A DNA stretch of 64,000 nt from Cryptomeria japonica (Eukaryota; Streptophyta; Pinopsida; Cupressales; Cupressaceae): the NCBI RefSeq assembly GCF_030272615.1, contig NC_081407.1, forward strand, positions 378,260,266 through 378,324,265, given 5' to 3'. Position 1 is the first letter of the stretch. Each line of letters begins with the position of its first letter. Below, piece by piece: positions 22,261 through 34,814 of the stretch. The position numbers and the translations under genes were made by a program. The notes under the pieces were generated by a model. That model worked only from the letters and a program-made list of their open reading frames with translations. It made no database searches and was not told where the DNA came from.

Positions 22261-25200
22261 TGTAATGCCCCGCCAGGAACCCTAAAGGATAGCAACACAA
22301 CAAGGCAACTAAAAGGCGCAATAATTTTTTTTTTAAAGATTAAAGGAAATAATCAAAACTTTGCTCAATAATTAACATAAGCGGAAGACTAACATTTACA
22401 TCCTAAAAGGGTTACCAACGAAGATTACTTCTAAATAAAACCACATCACAATATTAATCCAATCATCCATCTAAAATTAGAGAAAGCCAATAACGATTAA
22501 ATAGCTCATATTCATAAATTGATCTCCAAAGATAGGCTTAAAGAATTACAACGTACATACTTCCAAAGATTCATTTATACATAATAGGAAAGATAATTGA
22601 AACAATATACATCCCATGACTTAAATTACAATATTCCATAAATTACATGGCTTCCATAGAACAATAAAATACAAAGGTTACAAGTTGTTGATACAATGAC
22701 CACACGGGCCTCAAGGTACAAAATCAAGAACATGAGTGCTACACGAAGCAAGAACCAAGATGCACCGGCGAAGCCAATCCTCGCATGAAGGTAGGAACAA
22801 GATATCCGATGGGAAGTGGCACTACCACCCGACCATGTGATCCCGTAATGGAACCACCCCACCGTGCTAGGAGATAGCAGAAGACCCTCAAGAAAGAAAG
22901 AAAAGTACAATAGTACACATGACTCCGCAGTACACAAGTGACTCAACTCACAAAACACTAGCGACCCTAGAGAGAGAGTGTCATCACATGGCTTAAGATG
23001 GTTACCCTAGGTAGGTCTCCATAGGTCCCGGCCCCCATCATGGGTTATCTTGCTAACCTCTCCCGAACCCCCGGCTCCATCTAAGCATCATGCGGACCCT
23101 ACCATCCTTTCGTGAGGACAAGGTGGTAGGTTTGCCATTCCAGGCCTTCCCAAACACCTTGAGCCTATACAAGCACTCAACCGTGTACGGGGTGCATTAT
23201 CTTAATTCAATTAATAACTACCCACCCCCTAATCAAATTATTATGTTATCACTTAATAGTTGACTTTCGAGGGGTTATCCTGCCATCCACTTTGGGTGCG
23301 GCCCCCGCCCGAAAGCCACTCTCTCTACTAGGTCACTAACTGGATAAGACTATCTATGAGAACTCTATGGTGGACTAACAACCATAAATTATCCAGACAT
23401 AACACAGGTGGAGGACTCACAGCCACAAACCCAGGGTTGACCATTAAGGACATAACACATAATAGCCCACTTCCTCAAGGTTTGACATCGACACCTGACC
23501 AAGGGTAAACATCGACAACATAATGACCATTTTAAACATAATGCGACGACATTAAAACAACTAGACTGCAATTATTAAAAACACCAGATCCTACACAAGC
23601 AATCTTTCTTTAAGCAGTCAACATTTAAATCAATTTAGACAAATGTATATATCGGCTAATATAAAATAATTCCAAATAACAACTATTTGTCGAATACAAT
23701 CATCATACGATTATTTTTCAATACTTGGATAACAACACTGATATCAAATTTAACCTAAACTTTCCTTAATTCCAACATTAATACTAACCTCTAAATCATT
23801 TTATTTATTTTCACAATACCAGGCAAATAATCCTCATCACTAAAATTGAAAAATTATTAATTAATCTCAACATCATTACAAACTACAATTAACATATTAT
23901 TATTATTTAATATTAAATAATAACATATTGTTATTATTGTTTAAATAACAATATATTATCACTTAATATTAACACAAAATAACACTAATGAATTTTATTT
24001 AAACCACTAACAATTTATAATATTATTTTCTTTTTTTAAAACTAACAAAAAAAAATATTAAAAAAAACAATTTTAAAACCCCAACGTGGGGCCCCCAAGC
24101 ACCCACGCAGCAAGCTGCTGTTCCCAGACTGGGGAATGCAGCGCTTGCTGCATTCCTCAGTCTTGAGGAAAGCAGCGAGGCTGCAGGGAGAGGGGAGTAG
24201 CGTGGCTGGGTTGAGCCCAGCTCCCCGCCACCGCCCCCAATCCCAAACACCACTAACATTTAATTTTTGCTTTCAATTTTTTTTTTGGTTTTAATAACAA
24301 TTTAAATTTCATTTTAAAAAAAAAACATCTGAGACAAAATGAAAGAGACTAATAACAGAGACAGAGGTGAAACCCTCTGTTAAAACAAAATTAACAATTA
24401 ATTTCCCAGCCACCATAATTTTGACAAACATACAACCAAAAAAAACAAATTGAAAGAATCACTGGTAATGCCAATTTTACCAGCAATTACAAATCTTCTG
24501 AGACAAAACAGGGGCAATAAAATTTCATTCAAATCAGCCCAGTTTGCTCTAAAAATTTAATTAAATGGGAATAAACTTAATCCCCAAACTCCAATTGAAT
24601 TTATTTGCTCCCAACAAGCATGAACAAGAAAATTTAACTCATGACCATCATTTTTAAACTGGAAATTACCAGGGAGAGGTATTTTATGAATGCTTGGCAA
24701 AATTTTGCCAGCATAACACTACTAAAACCCAACAAAATTTCCAATTACAAATAGCATAATAAACCAAGAAATTTCTTGCATAAGCAAAGATGAAACAACA
24801 AAAATTAAGTTATGAAACAACATGGAGAAAGCTTAAGTTTGGAATTTTGATTACAAATTGATAGAATCCTTCTTCCACAAACCCATGACAAACAAACACT
24901 CAACATCCAAAATTCATAAATCAAGCTTTTAAACAAATAACAGAAAATGGAAAGAAAGCAAGGATTTTTTTGTTGAAATAAACAAGGATTCAACCAACCT
25001 CTATGATTTCCAAGCAGGAATGGTATGCTTCAGCAGGAATCCCAGCTAGTTCAAACCCAAATCCACCCTTCAAGCAATTTTTCCAGAATTTCTTTCTCCT
25101 CCTCCAAAATAAGCATAACCCCCAAAATCTCCTCTAAGGTAAATTAGTAAGACAATCTCTTTAACCTAATTTTCTAGGTTGCAATATTTCTATTTTTAAA

Positions 25201-26168
25201 AAAATATTAAAATCCCACAATTGACTTTCTTTTCTTTTCTTTTTCTCTTTTCATATTCCTCAAAACAAATAAATGAAAATTCCCTCTTTTTTGAAAATTA
25301 CATTTTTCATAAATAGCAATTAAATCAACTTTTCTACTAAATAGGAAAACAATGAGTTAGCTTCATTTGCATATATTAAAAGCAATTAACTAATTTATTC
25401 TATTTCTTCCATTGGATCTAAACACGATTACTTTGCCAAAATAAGCAACTAAAAGTTAAAATCTAATAACTAATCAATTAAGGTTGATTCAAGACATAAG
25501 GCATAATAAGAAATAAATCGCTCAAGCCGACAAATAATGACAACTTATACTTTAAATAAATAACCGAACCACTATGGCACACAAATCGAGGAAAGCAAAA
25601 AGACTCGAAATTCGAACAAAAGGGATGAACGACCGACTGACGGCACTCACAAAATAAAGACTGAGGTAAGGACTAGGGTCAAAAGCTATCTCCTCCACTC
25701 CCATCGGACATATAAGGCACGCTCAAACCTGTGAAGCCAGGTGGAGACGATACCCCGTACCTACCCGGTACTTGTACCTGCAATATCTTGCATCATCGAA
25801 GCACACATACATGCATATAAATATAGAATACACGGCACGCACACCGATGAAGGAGAATCACGACGTTCCCTATCTCATCGAAACGAGTGAAGGAAAATCG
25901 TCCCCTTGCATCCAATACAATAGCAAACACGCAACATATATATGACACATCGCCTAGATAAAGTAAGATGTCAGGACGAGCAATAATCCATGAAATACTA
26001 GAAATCACCAATACTGAAATACTGAAAATAACTCATGCATCCAATATCCAGATAAACATGAAATAATATCAAATACGTCTGCAAAATGTCGAGCAATAAA
26101 GTGTCAACTGAATAGTAAACTGCAACACAAAGACAGTCTAATAAGTCCGATCAAAACGGGGTACTACA
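22261..26168 (-). repeat. 5' LTR of chromovirus (3,908 bp)
   Basis: Full-length match to 13456-17363, with the same TGTAGTACCCC...GGGGCATTACA ends on the minus strand. A GC-rich hairpin block lies at 24079-24221. U3/R/U5 boundaries could not be fixed from the sequence. Confidence 0.95.
24079..24221. repeat. GC-rich chain of short hairpins inside the LTR
   Basis: At least six consecutive inverted repeats lie within about 145 bp: 24079-24091, 24108-24120, 24121-24136, 24133-24156 (10-bp perfect stem GGAATGCAGC), 24155-24168 and 24205-24221 (GCTGGG/CCCAGC). Matching blocks occur in the other LTR (about 15270-15435) and, diverged, in the solo LTR (about 39180-39365). Confidence 0.75.
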
Positions 26169-27180
26169 ATTGCATCCTTTATGGGTGTTATAAATAAAAG
26201 TATCCTGATGGAAGTCCTAGAACAAAAGAATCAACAAATCAATATGGAAACGGAAGGCCTTGTGGATGATGAAGAGATGGAAGGCTAGAAATTTGTGTTT
26301 TTGGAAGATTATGTATTCATGTTAGAATTATCAGAAGTGGAAATAGTAAATAGTTGTTAGAGTTATAAAATTTTAAATGTTACTCTGAATATTATATATA
26401 GTGAAGGGGATTGGTCCTATCCAATAGTTTTCTTATCAAAAAGGAAAATAGGAATATCCAAAACCCTTTGTACAATTTAAGTTGAGATTTATGGTTCAAA
26501 CAAATGAATGATTCCTATAATCCCTTTATAAAAGATATAGGGAAGAATTTTGAACTTCTAAATAGTGTCACAAATGAAAAACATATTCAATGTAATCAAA
26601 TTGTTCATAATACTTTTTTTTCTTCATAAAAAATAACATTAACAAGCTGATGAATAATATTCATAATACCTCTACTAAATATGCCATTGTGTTATCTTAA
26701 ATTTCTTATTTTGAATTTATTTAATATATTATTAATAATATTATTATATTATATTATATTGTCTTGTTTTAACTTTAGTTTGGTGAAAGTTACAAGATAT
26801 AAATAGAAAAACAAGAGGGTAATTTGTAAACAATAAAAATGTATCAATGGGAAATGGGATTATATATAAGTTTTCAAATATTTAGATTAATTTAATTCTT
26901 TAAATTTATTTAATTTATTATTAAAAATATTAACTTGCTTCTAATGGAAAATTACAAGATATAAAAGACAAAAAATAGTAAAACATAATCTACTTACAAA
27001 TTAAATCATATTAGTTTAAATGTAGGGAATGTTCCATTAATTTGTAGATCCTAAATAATTGGTTGAAAATTTGTTTGACGGTAAAAAAATTTTCAAAAAT
27101 TAAAAGTTGCACTAGCCTATGACAAGTACTAATAAAAAAATTTTAAAAAAATTAAAAATTATTTTTTATTTCCATGGCAC
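26169..27180. repeat. Dispersed repeat R, copy 3, 3' part
   Basis: It continues directly from 13455 once the chromovirus is removed. It follows copy 2 through the ATT(G/A)CATCCTTTATG segment, the AAATGAATGxTTCCTATA segment and the tail AACCTCTACTAAATATG. The part from about 26350 on is also the start of arm B. The first five bases (ATTGC) are the right target duplication. Confidence 0.6.
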
Positions 27181-27776
27181 TTTCCTACCATTCCCATCCC
27201 TTTTTTTTTACACATATGTTCAATTCACCTTCATCTTTTTCCTTCACTTTGAGGCATCTTGGTTTGATCCTTTGTTAGCACATAACATTTCACTATGGGT
27301 AGCATTTTAAAAGGTAAACTCCACAAAGAGTAATATAAGGATAGTTTTCAATATGAAGAGAAAGTGTTTAAGAAATTTAAAACATTAATATTATAATTGA
27401 TAGATTTATAGTGTCTTTTCATATTTTATTTATAATATGAAATTAATTATAATAAATATAAATTTCAAATGTATTATTAAGACAATTATTAAGCAAGAGT
27501 AAATATTTAGTATTTATAATTTATTTTAAAAATATTAAAATGATACAAATAAAGATTTCACTTAGAAAAATCTTTTATATATATCTAATTTCATACATTA
27601 TCTAATAGAAAATTATCAAAAAAAATAAATTACATAAAAATTTTAATTTCATATCTATTTAATAGAAAAACCCACACATTGAACAAATCATATTAGAGTA
27701 AATAAAAATTACGTTACACATACTACCACTATAATCCCTCCATCTCTAGCATATATCACGATAATAATGTTATCCC
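27181..27776. other. AT-rich sequence downstream of the F-box pseudogene
   Basis: No gene seen. Parts match the 3' flank of the right F-box copy (about 53311-53660). The short ORF at 27119-27310 is low-complexity and not conserved. Confidence 0.6.
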
Positions 27777-29353
27777 TTACTCTCTCAATTTTCCTAAGAA
27801 CTGATAATGATTTAGCTTCAGTTCGAATGCCATCATCATCGGTTCCCTTTCAACGAAATGAATTTTACAGGGAGGAAGGCATTGCCAAAACCCTTCCTTT
27901 AGATTATATGTAAACACCTCGCCACCAAATAAATTGCTGAAGCACAGGTAATCTCCCACACAAGCACACTTCCGATACCACAAATCATTACGGAGATATT
28001 GAGGAAGTGGAGATATTGAGGGAGAGACTGTGGAGGCATTCTTGCAAACTCTTTCCAATTCCAAACCAACTTATCTTCCTCGTCTTGAGCCAACTCCCAG
28101 ATAACAATACCCTTCTTGTTTGCATCAATTCCGCCAAGTGATGTGTGAGTTCTTCCCAGCCTCAGATTGTTGTGTAGAATGGATGCATTAATTCCACCAA
28201 GCATCGGATTGTTGTGTGGAATGGATGCATTAATTCCACCAAGCATTGGATTGTTGTGTACAATGGATGCGTCAGTTCCACCAAGTTGTGGAAGACTTCT
28301 GCCAATAGATGCATTAATTCCACCAAGCCATGGGTTCATTGGGCCAAACATCATATTGTTTATGTGTGATGAGGATGCAAGAATCCCACCAAGAGTCCAA
28401 TTGTTATGTGATGTGGATGCATGAATTCCGTCGTACAATGGATGAATCCCTCCATGCAATGGGTGAATCCTGCCAAGCACTGGGTCTGTTCCCCCAAGTG
28501 ATGGAAAGTTGGGTGGAATAGATCGCTCAATCATGTCAAGCCACTGCTCATACCGCTCATCAAAGGTCCCCACCACAAGAATAGACGAGCCATATGAAAC
28601 CATAGAGAAACCATTCGCATGAAGATTATCAACATTTTGGGGTAATTGAGCTACTCTAACGGGGTTGATAAAACCCTCATCTTGGATTTTGAAACCGATG
28701 ACTGTCGTAGGCGACGCTCCCTTCCAGAAAAGAACGCCATTACACTCAACCATTTCATGACAGAATATTCTAGATCTCATTTCCCATGCAAACTGACACT
28801 TAATCCTCCACGAATCTTCAACATAGTGGTAAATTTGGAAGTTAAATTTTGAAGAATTCGAACAAACTACCAAATAAGGCTCTTTGTTTTCTCCCTCCAC
28901 AATATGGATGAATTTCTCAGTCAAATCTATTTCTATCTCTGGATAAGATCTATCAAGGGGATTGCAAACAAATAATTGACTGGAAGATTTTTGAAATGAC
29001 AGTAATCCCTGCCCTATGCTAGATAAATCTCTTATAAACTCTCTCTCAGGATTTGGGAGAATAAAGAGAGGGAGGGTCATCCATTTTTGTGCAAAGAAGC
29101 AGTAGACCATGCAACACCAATTTCTATATTCATCTTGACCACAGATAAGAAGCCATGGATTTCGGATGAACAACGAAGATAGAAAACTTTGTGAAGACAA
29201 AATAAAATTCCATTCCTTAGAAACCATGCAAGAGCTCCAGATTGATTGAAATGAAAGCTTTCCAAATATCAACTCCTTCATAGCTTGAGGCATCTTAAAT
29301 ATATCCCCTTGTCCTGTGTATCCTTCAACTATTGCAATCGATTTTCACTCCAT
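27777..29353 (-). pseudogene. F-box protein pseudogene (left copy)
   Basis: Close relative of the intact gene at 51787-53310. Two clear lesions are visible. The third codon after the original ATG (29351-29353) is TGA where the other copy has CGA. A 17-bp tandem duplication (about 27992-28025) shifts the frame near the 3' end, so the last 80 or so residues fall into another frame. The F-box (LPQAMKELIFGKLSFQSIW, then KEWNFIL) and the following beta-propeller-like part are otherwise recognisable. The central GGI/HNN repeat region has one more 42-bp unit than the right copy. Translation could in principle restart at the ATG at 29293, but the frameshift remains. Most likely a pseudogene. Confidence 0.85.
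28165..28290 (-). repeat. 42-bp coding minisatellite in the F-box pseudogene
   Basis: Units start at 28165, 28207 and 28249, an exact 42-bp period, each encoding a 14-residue block of the type NASIPHNNPMLGGI. More degenerate relatives continue to about 28500. The right copy has one unit fewer. Confidence 0.85.
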
Positions 29354-29989
29354 TCTTTTCAGCTCCCATACTTCCGAGCACTTAATGGCTTTGTATTGAC
29401 AATTCAATAAACCTTGAATTAAGTATATATCTATTTCATCCTCACTCACTCCTTGTTATATGCGTTTCAGATTGAGTGCATTATTGGAATAAGAACAGCC
29501 GACATGCCAAAAAAAAATATAAAATAAAATAAATAAGATAAAAATATCCATAAAAACACTCAATTAATAGATCTTATTTTTGGTAATTTTTATTGTTGAA
29601 CTAAAGAAATATATATACAAACACAACAACCATTTATTTCATTCATATAAAAATATGAATACACAACAAATAAATTTAAGAGACTATGACTATAAAGTAG
29701 ATAATTTTAGTCTATACAAGAATTCCAAAAATTAATATCAATCTTTTTTTTTTTTTAAATGACCTTAAAATTGCCTCAAAAGTAGCCAGCATCTTTAAAA
29801 TAATTTGATCACTAAATTTCAAGAAATATTCTTAAACATGTTATTGTTTATCATTTGATCACATTTATTAATTGATCCAAATTCATAATGTTGGGTAAAC
29901 AATACTCTTAAACATTATTCAATTGAATAGTGAAAACATAATTTTTCCCTATAAGAGTAAAATAAATATCTAACACATTGACATGAACA

Positions 29990-32080
29990 AGGTTTATTAT
30001 CTAAGATGGAGTAGATAAGGACCATTCGGGTTTCTGGAGGCAATAGCTCTATAGGGGATGATTTAAAGGATGGAGGAGAGGGAAATGGTGATAATGGCTG
30101 GGTATTTCATGCAACTTGTTGCCTCTTGTACAATGGGTTTATGGTCTAGCAGTGGATCTTGCTTGTTTTATACTTCCTCCCTTCCTTTTGGGTTTTGTAG
30201 CCGCATATTTTGTGGTTGCCCCTGTCTTGAATCTCGTTTACTCAAACCCTTCTTTTCCTTTTTCTAAGACTAGAGGATTCCCTTCGTTTGTTCGGTAGGT
30301 GAGCCATTAGTGGGGGTCGAATTCAGCTTCTATGCTTTGTTCCATTTTGGGGGGGTTGCTGGGTGTTACACCATTATTTGTTGCCTTGCCCGCTTTGCTA
30401 TTTTTTGTGTTATTTTTGGCTAAGGTTTTGTTGTTACCTTTGGCTCTATGTCCCTTCACTTCCCCCCATGTTTTTATCTTTTTCGGGTGGTATTTTTGTG
30501 GCTTATGTATTTCTCTTGGCCTTGTAGTGTTTATGTGGTGATCTTTCATCTATTGATGCTTTTGGTGTGCTCCTGTGGGGTTGGATTGGTGATGGGAGAA
30601 TTTGTGTTGGTGGTGGGCCCTTCTTTTTGGTCACCTTCGTACATTCTTTGAGTTTTTTAGGTGTGGACTCTCCTATTTTGTTTTGTTGGTCGTATAGAGA
30701 GGGGCTTGTCTTATGAACATTGATTTGTCCTTTAGTTCCATGGGCATCTTGGTTGGGATAGTCTTGCCTTCCATTCAAGGAGGCTGGATTTTTTGTGTCC
30801 CTTGCTTCAGGCCAAGGGTTTTGAAGGTTCTTCATTTTCTGTTCCTTTGAGTGACCTTATAGAGGTAGGTCTTGAAGATATAGTGTTTAGTGATGATCCT
30901 CTTAACGGGTGTGTTTGTGGTTTTTAAGTGTTATTTAGGATGGCGTTTCTCTTCTAAGTGGTTATTCTTCTTATGCTAAAGTGGGAAGACTTGGTGTTGG
31001 TGTTGAGGGTTGGTTACGTTGGGGGTGTTTAACCGAACAAGGCTCGTTATGCTACGTGCCTACTTTGGTGTTGGGTTCCTACTATTATTGGAGGACGCTG
31101 CCATTATTAAGGATATTTTCTTCTACCCCTCGCTCCCCCTTTGATGTGTGGTTCCTCACTGGGTTAATGCCTATTGGAAAGAGTTTGAAAGGTACTTCAT
31201 TTTTTTCCTCCGAGTTCAACCCTATGGAGGTGAATTTTGAAGTTAAAATATTTAGTTAGGCTCACCTTGATATGCGTGTTTGGTGATTTTTATGTGTTCA
31301 AGATGGTCTTTCTCTTCATAGTGGTTTCTCTCCTTGTGCCAAAGTGTTTATGTTCTTAGTGGTTACCTTGGGGGTGTTTAACTAGAGAGGGATCCTGTTG
31401 TTGTGTGCCTTCTTTGGTACTAGATTCTTTCTACTATTAAAGGACACTACCATTTGTGAGGATCTCTACTTCTACCCCTTGCTCCCCCTTTCATGTGTGG
31501 TGCATTGTTGGGTTCATGCCTATGAGACCTCTCTTTCTACGTAGGATTGGGGTCATTTTATTTCTAGATTATTTCTAAGGGAATTTTCCCCTATGTCTCT
31601 CCTTTCTAGGATGTTATTCCCTAATGTTCTTATTGACAGTTGACCTATTAAGGTGGCCCATGTAGGTTTTTTTGATAGCCTTGTTAACAAAATGTTGTAA
31701 AATTCCTTCCCAAATTTGTTGGTTATTGCTTGGCCCTATGGTTGGTTTGTTTCCAACTCATAAGAGGTTGTTAACAATATGGTTCAGGGTGCATTCCTAA
31801 ACTAATATATTCTGATTAGATGGTCTTGTGGGTTCAGGACTATGGTTCCTTCCAATTATCGCTTGGGTCAAAATTCTCTCTTCGAAAAAGGGTCTACCCT
31901 TTTTGGTGTTGTTTGGGTTGTCTCACTGCTTGTGAACTCTTTTCTTTTTCATGCCTCTAGGGTGACTTGTTCTAGTATGATCCTATCTTAATTTTTATTT
32001 TGTTATGGTATATGGGCCTATCCCACTTTTTAAAATCAAAACATGGATGAGATGTATTTGTAGATTTAAAAAATAAAAAA
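29990..32080 (+). repeat. LINE-like dispersed repeat, copy 1
   Basis: It matches 48840-50830 in reverse complement. Its 3' end also matches 35763-36000 (minus). The 3' end ATATGGGCCTATCCCAC, then a T run and A-rich sequence, resembles the tail of a plant LINE. No RT or endonuclease block is seen, and it could be an unrelated retroelement. Open frames are short on both strands and full of stops. Orientation is inferred from the A-rich end. Confidence 0.45.
30840..31560. repeat. Internal two-unit tandem duplication (about 350-360 bp)
   Basis: The block around 30919-31180 is repeated at 31284-31540. Examples are TTACGTTGGGGGTGTTT against TTACCTTGGGGGTGTTT, and CTTCTACCCCTCGCTCCCCC against CTTCTACCCCTTGCTCCCCC. 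It is also present in the inverted copy (about 49320-50000). Confidence 0.7.
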
Positions 32081-33330
32081 ATACAAGCAAATACTACTAT
32101 ATTAATTTAAAATATAAACATTATAATACAAAAGTTAAAATGAAACCAGTCATGCCCAGAGAGGAGAAAACATACTACAGGAAGGGAAACCACAGAGATC
32201 CTTGTCAACATGTAGACCAAACCTAACCAGCTAGTAAGCTACAAAATGATTCTAAAAAATGGAAATGACAAAGACCATGGACCAATATGCTATATCCATC
32301 TAGAATATAATAATCTATTAAACGTAAAAATATGTAGACCAAAGGCTATAATACCCCTAATAAACATAGATAAACACAACCCCAATTTTTCATAGAGAGA
32401 GGAACTAGAAAGATTTTGTATCCAAAAGACATTTTACTTAGAAAAATACTTGAAACCAAGCTAACAAAAGGGCCCCTAGCTAGCTCTAAGGATTGTTTTC
32501 CCCCACTCCTTTGCCATCTACTTTGTCCCCCTAAGACTACTTGTCACTAAACTTGAAATGCATAAAGAAATCATTGGAGTCCTTTCTGAATCTTTCCTTA
32601 AGATGTGCATTCCAAATATTTCAATGAATCGATTGGTGTAGAATAAGACATTGGGGTGTATAAAAGAGTTATTAAAAAAGGGTGGCCTTTGATGGATAAA
32701 TGATCTCCTAAAATCCCTATTTTTCCCTAAAAAAATTTGCAGTTGTTCGATTCAAGGCTAATCTTCATGTTATTATACAACTTCATATACTAGGGTTTCT
32801 TATTCAAGTTTTTCCTCAAAAAATTTCCACCACATTGACCCTTGTCGTAGAATAAATCATACTTTTTGTAGCCTTTTCAAAATTATCAACAAAAAAAAGA
32901 AGCAATTGAGACAACAAATCCAACAAAGAACCATAATTTTATAGTACATCAAATGTATTTGAGAGAAATAAAGATACCACTTGAGAAGGGTAAATATTCC
33001 ATAGGGCCTTAGGGAAAATTACTTCTTCTATAATAATAGTGATAATTGCTCTTTATATTGTTATCAAATTCCATGAGAAGATTCATTTCATGTACTTTGG
33101 AGTGAAGGCCCCTATGGTTGGAAACTCCTAAACAATGAAGGAAACATAAATTATCACGTTAAGAGGATTATATTACATGGTTCACAGTGAAAGGAAGCAC
33201 TAAATGTAAGCAATAAGATGAAGCTAACATTGGCAACCTTTGATTCTTGAGAACCCCACATCTATACATTTGCAGATTCCTTAGAAATTATTTGGTTGAA
33301 AAATTTAAACTGCATTTGAAGAGGGAAACA
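32081..33330. other. Unassigned part of arm B
   Basis: Conserved with 47570-48840 (inverted), but I recognise no protein or RNA. Short ORFs at 33247-33522 and 48247-48471 do not correspond between the copies. Confidence 0.5.
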
Positions 33331-34019
33331 ACATTTTCAAAACAAAGGACGAAGAAAAGAATGGCCACCTACTTTCCTCAAAAACATCACCTCTCTAAAT
33401 CCACACAATCCTTGATATGTGATGGTATGAGAGGAATATACTTTTGCACAAGAGAGGAATATGAGCTATTTAGTAAAGATAGAGAAAGTGCTTTGATATC
33501 CTTGTTAAGGTCCCAATTTTAGTAGATCCCATGATATGATATCCTTCCCAACACCTTCACAAGGATTAAGAGAATGACATAAGATGGCCAAAAGTTGTTG
33601 AGTGATATACGTGGCCTTTGATATGACAAAGTCACTAGTTGAGGACCATCATTTCTAGGTAAAAATCATTAAGTTAACATTTAAGGAGATATTGGGATCC
33701 TTACTACATGCCACATCTAACACATAGCTTTGATACTTTAACTTTGCATCATCATTACCAAGCATTGTTCCTAAGGATGACAACTTGCAAAGGAGAAAAC
33801 TTGTTAGAAAGACGGATCAATGAGATATAGCTAAATCTATTGGTTCCAAGGGTTAATCTTTGTAAATCTATTTCTTATTATGCCTAATTTCCCCTTTCAC
33901 AATCCTACAATCTTTTTTATCTAATGCATAAACATTATCGTTAGCTTATCTAAAATAATATTTTATACTGAAATCTTCAATCCTCTGCAAGAGTTGCCAC
34001 ATGTCTTGAAGAACATACC
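33331..34019. other. No recognisable feature
   Basis: Between the inner end of arm B and the third F-box fragment. No coding, RNA or repeat signal was identified. Confidence 0.5.
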
Positions 34020-34760
34020 TAATTTCTTCATAGGATAGCTTATATATCCCCTTCTTGTGTATCCTTTATGTCTTGTAATCATTTTTTTCTCCATTCGTTT
34101 CATCTCCCAAGCCTCCAAGCACATAAATGGATTTGTATCTATAATTCAATAAACCTTGAATTATATATATATATATATATATATATTTCATCCTCACTCC
34201 CTATTATATGCTTTTGATATTGAGTGCGTTATTGGGATAAGAGCAACAAATGTGCAACAAATATAAATTAAAATAAATAAGATACGAATATGCCTTTTAA
34301 ATGGAGTATCTTATTGTGATTAGAGGAGCCAACCTGGAATAAATATGGAGTAAATATAGATTAAAATAAAAATTAGCATAGCTATCTTTAATGTATTAGG
34401 GTGGAGATCTATTACTTAGTGCTTTTTCTCTCAAGAATGATCCTATTAAATTTAATTTCAAAACTAAAACTTTGAGATGGGCATCATTAAATTTTATATG
34501 GAAAATATGTTTCCTTAAAAGTTTAAAATACTATATATTGACCTCAAATCTATGATAGAAAAATGAAACATTCAATCATTGAAATTGTTTGAATTATATA
34601 TACGTCTATTTAAAAAATATTATAGATATCAATTTAATTTTTACTTCAAATTTTTATTTTATTTTTAAATTGTGTTATTTACTAGATGAATAAATACATC
34701 AATTTTATGTGATACTTATTTTGAAATATAATGTTTATTATTAATATTAATATTCATAAT
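34020..34760 (-). pseudogene. Third F-box copy: promoter and 5' end only
   Basis: On the minus strand it matches the upstream region and first codons of the F-box gene. The segment TTTATTGAATTATAGATACAAA, then GAGATGAAACGAATGGAG, corresponds to about 51720-51790, and homology fades near the codon for the F-box start. An (AT)n tract at about 34165-34185 interrupts it. Upstream (34260-34740) it matches 51270-51690, including a segment that the left pseudogene lacks. The coding body is absent. Confidence 0.65.
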
Positions 34761-34814
34761 TATGTCATTACTCTCCATCCTTTGTTGTCATTGTATATAT
34801 TTCTTTAATGTTTT

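Larger units (their letters stand above)
13456..26168 (-). mobile_element. Ty3/Gypsy chromovirus, nearly complete (12.7 kb)
   Basis: Structure on the minus strand: 5' LTR (22261-26168), iMet primer-binding site (22245-22258), a single-frame gag-pol (17399-22108), a polypurine tract (17364-17378) and 3' LTR (13456-17363). A 5-bp target duplication with one mismatch surrounds it. The pol order protease, RT, RNase H, integrase marks it as Ty3/Gypsy, and a C-terminal chromodomain-like end points to the chromovirus branch (Tekay/Del is my best guess). It sits inside repeat R copy 3. The two LTRs are the same length and differ at roughly 50 places by eye (about 1.3%), so insertion is fairly recent relative to its surroundings. 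Six stops make it non-autonomous now. Confidence 0.93.
26350..33330. repeat. Arm B of a long duplicated block
   Basis: Matches about 47570-54172 in reverse complement. It holds the tail of repeat R, the F-box pseudogene, a LINE-like repeat and about 1.2 kb of unassigned sequence. The outer match fades near 26350/54172 and the inner one near 33330/47570. Indels occur, including an (AT)n tract only in the right copy and about 330 bp of promoter DNA missing here. Confidence 0.85.

Noticed and set aside
28167..28852. ORFs on the + strand over the F-box pseudogene repeats
   Set aside because: Antisense shadows of the 42-bp coding minisatellite.
30070..30651. Hydrophobic ORFs on the + strand that look like membrane proteins
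   Set aside because: They overlap frames on the other strand, carry no conserved motif, and lie in a degenerate LINE-like repeat.
30840..31560. The internal duplication as a pair of LTRs
   Set aside because: The two units are adjacent with no internal region, PBS or TG...CA ends.
33247..33522. 91-codon ORF at the inner end of arm B
   Set aside because: The matching sequence in arm B' does not keep the frame, so selection for coding is not supported.
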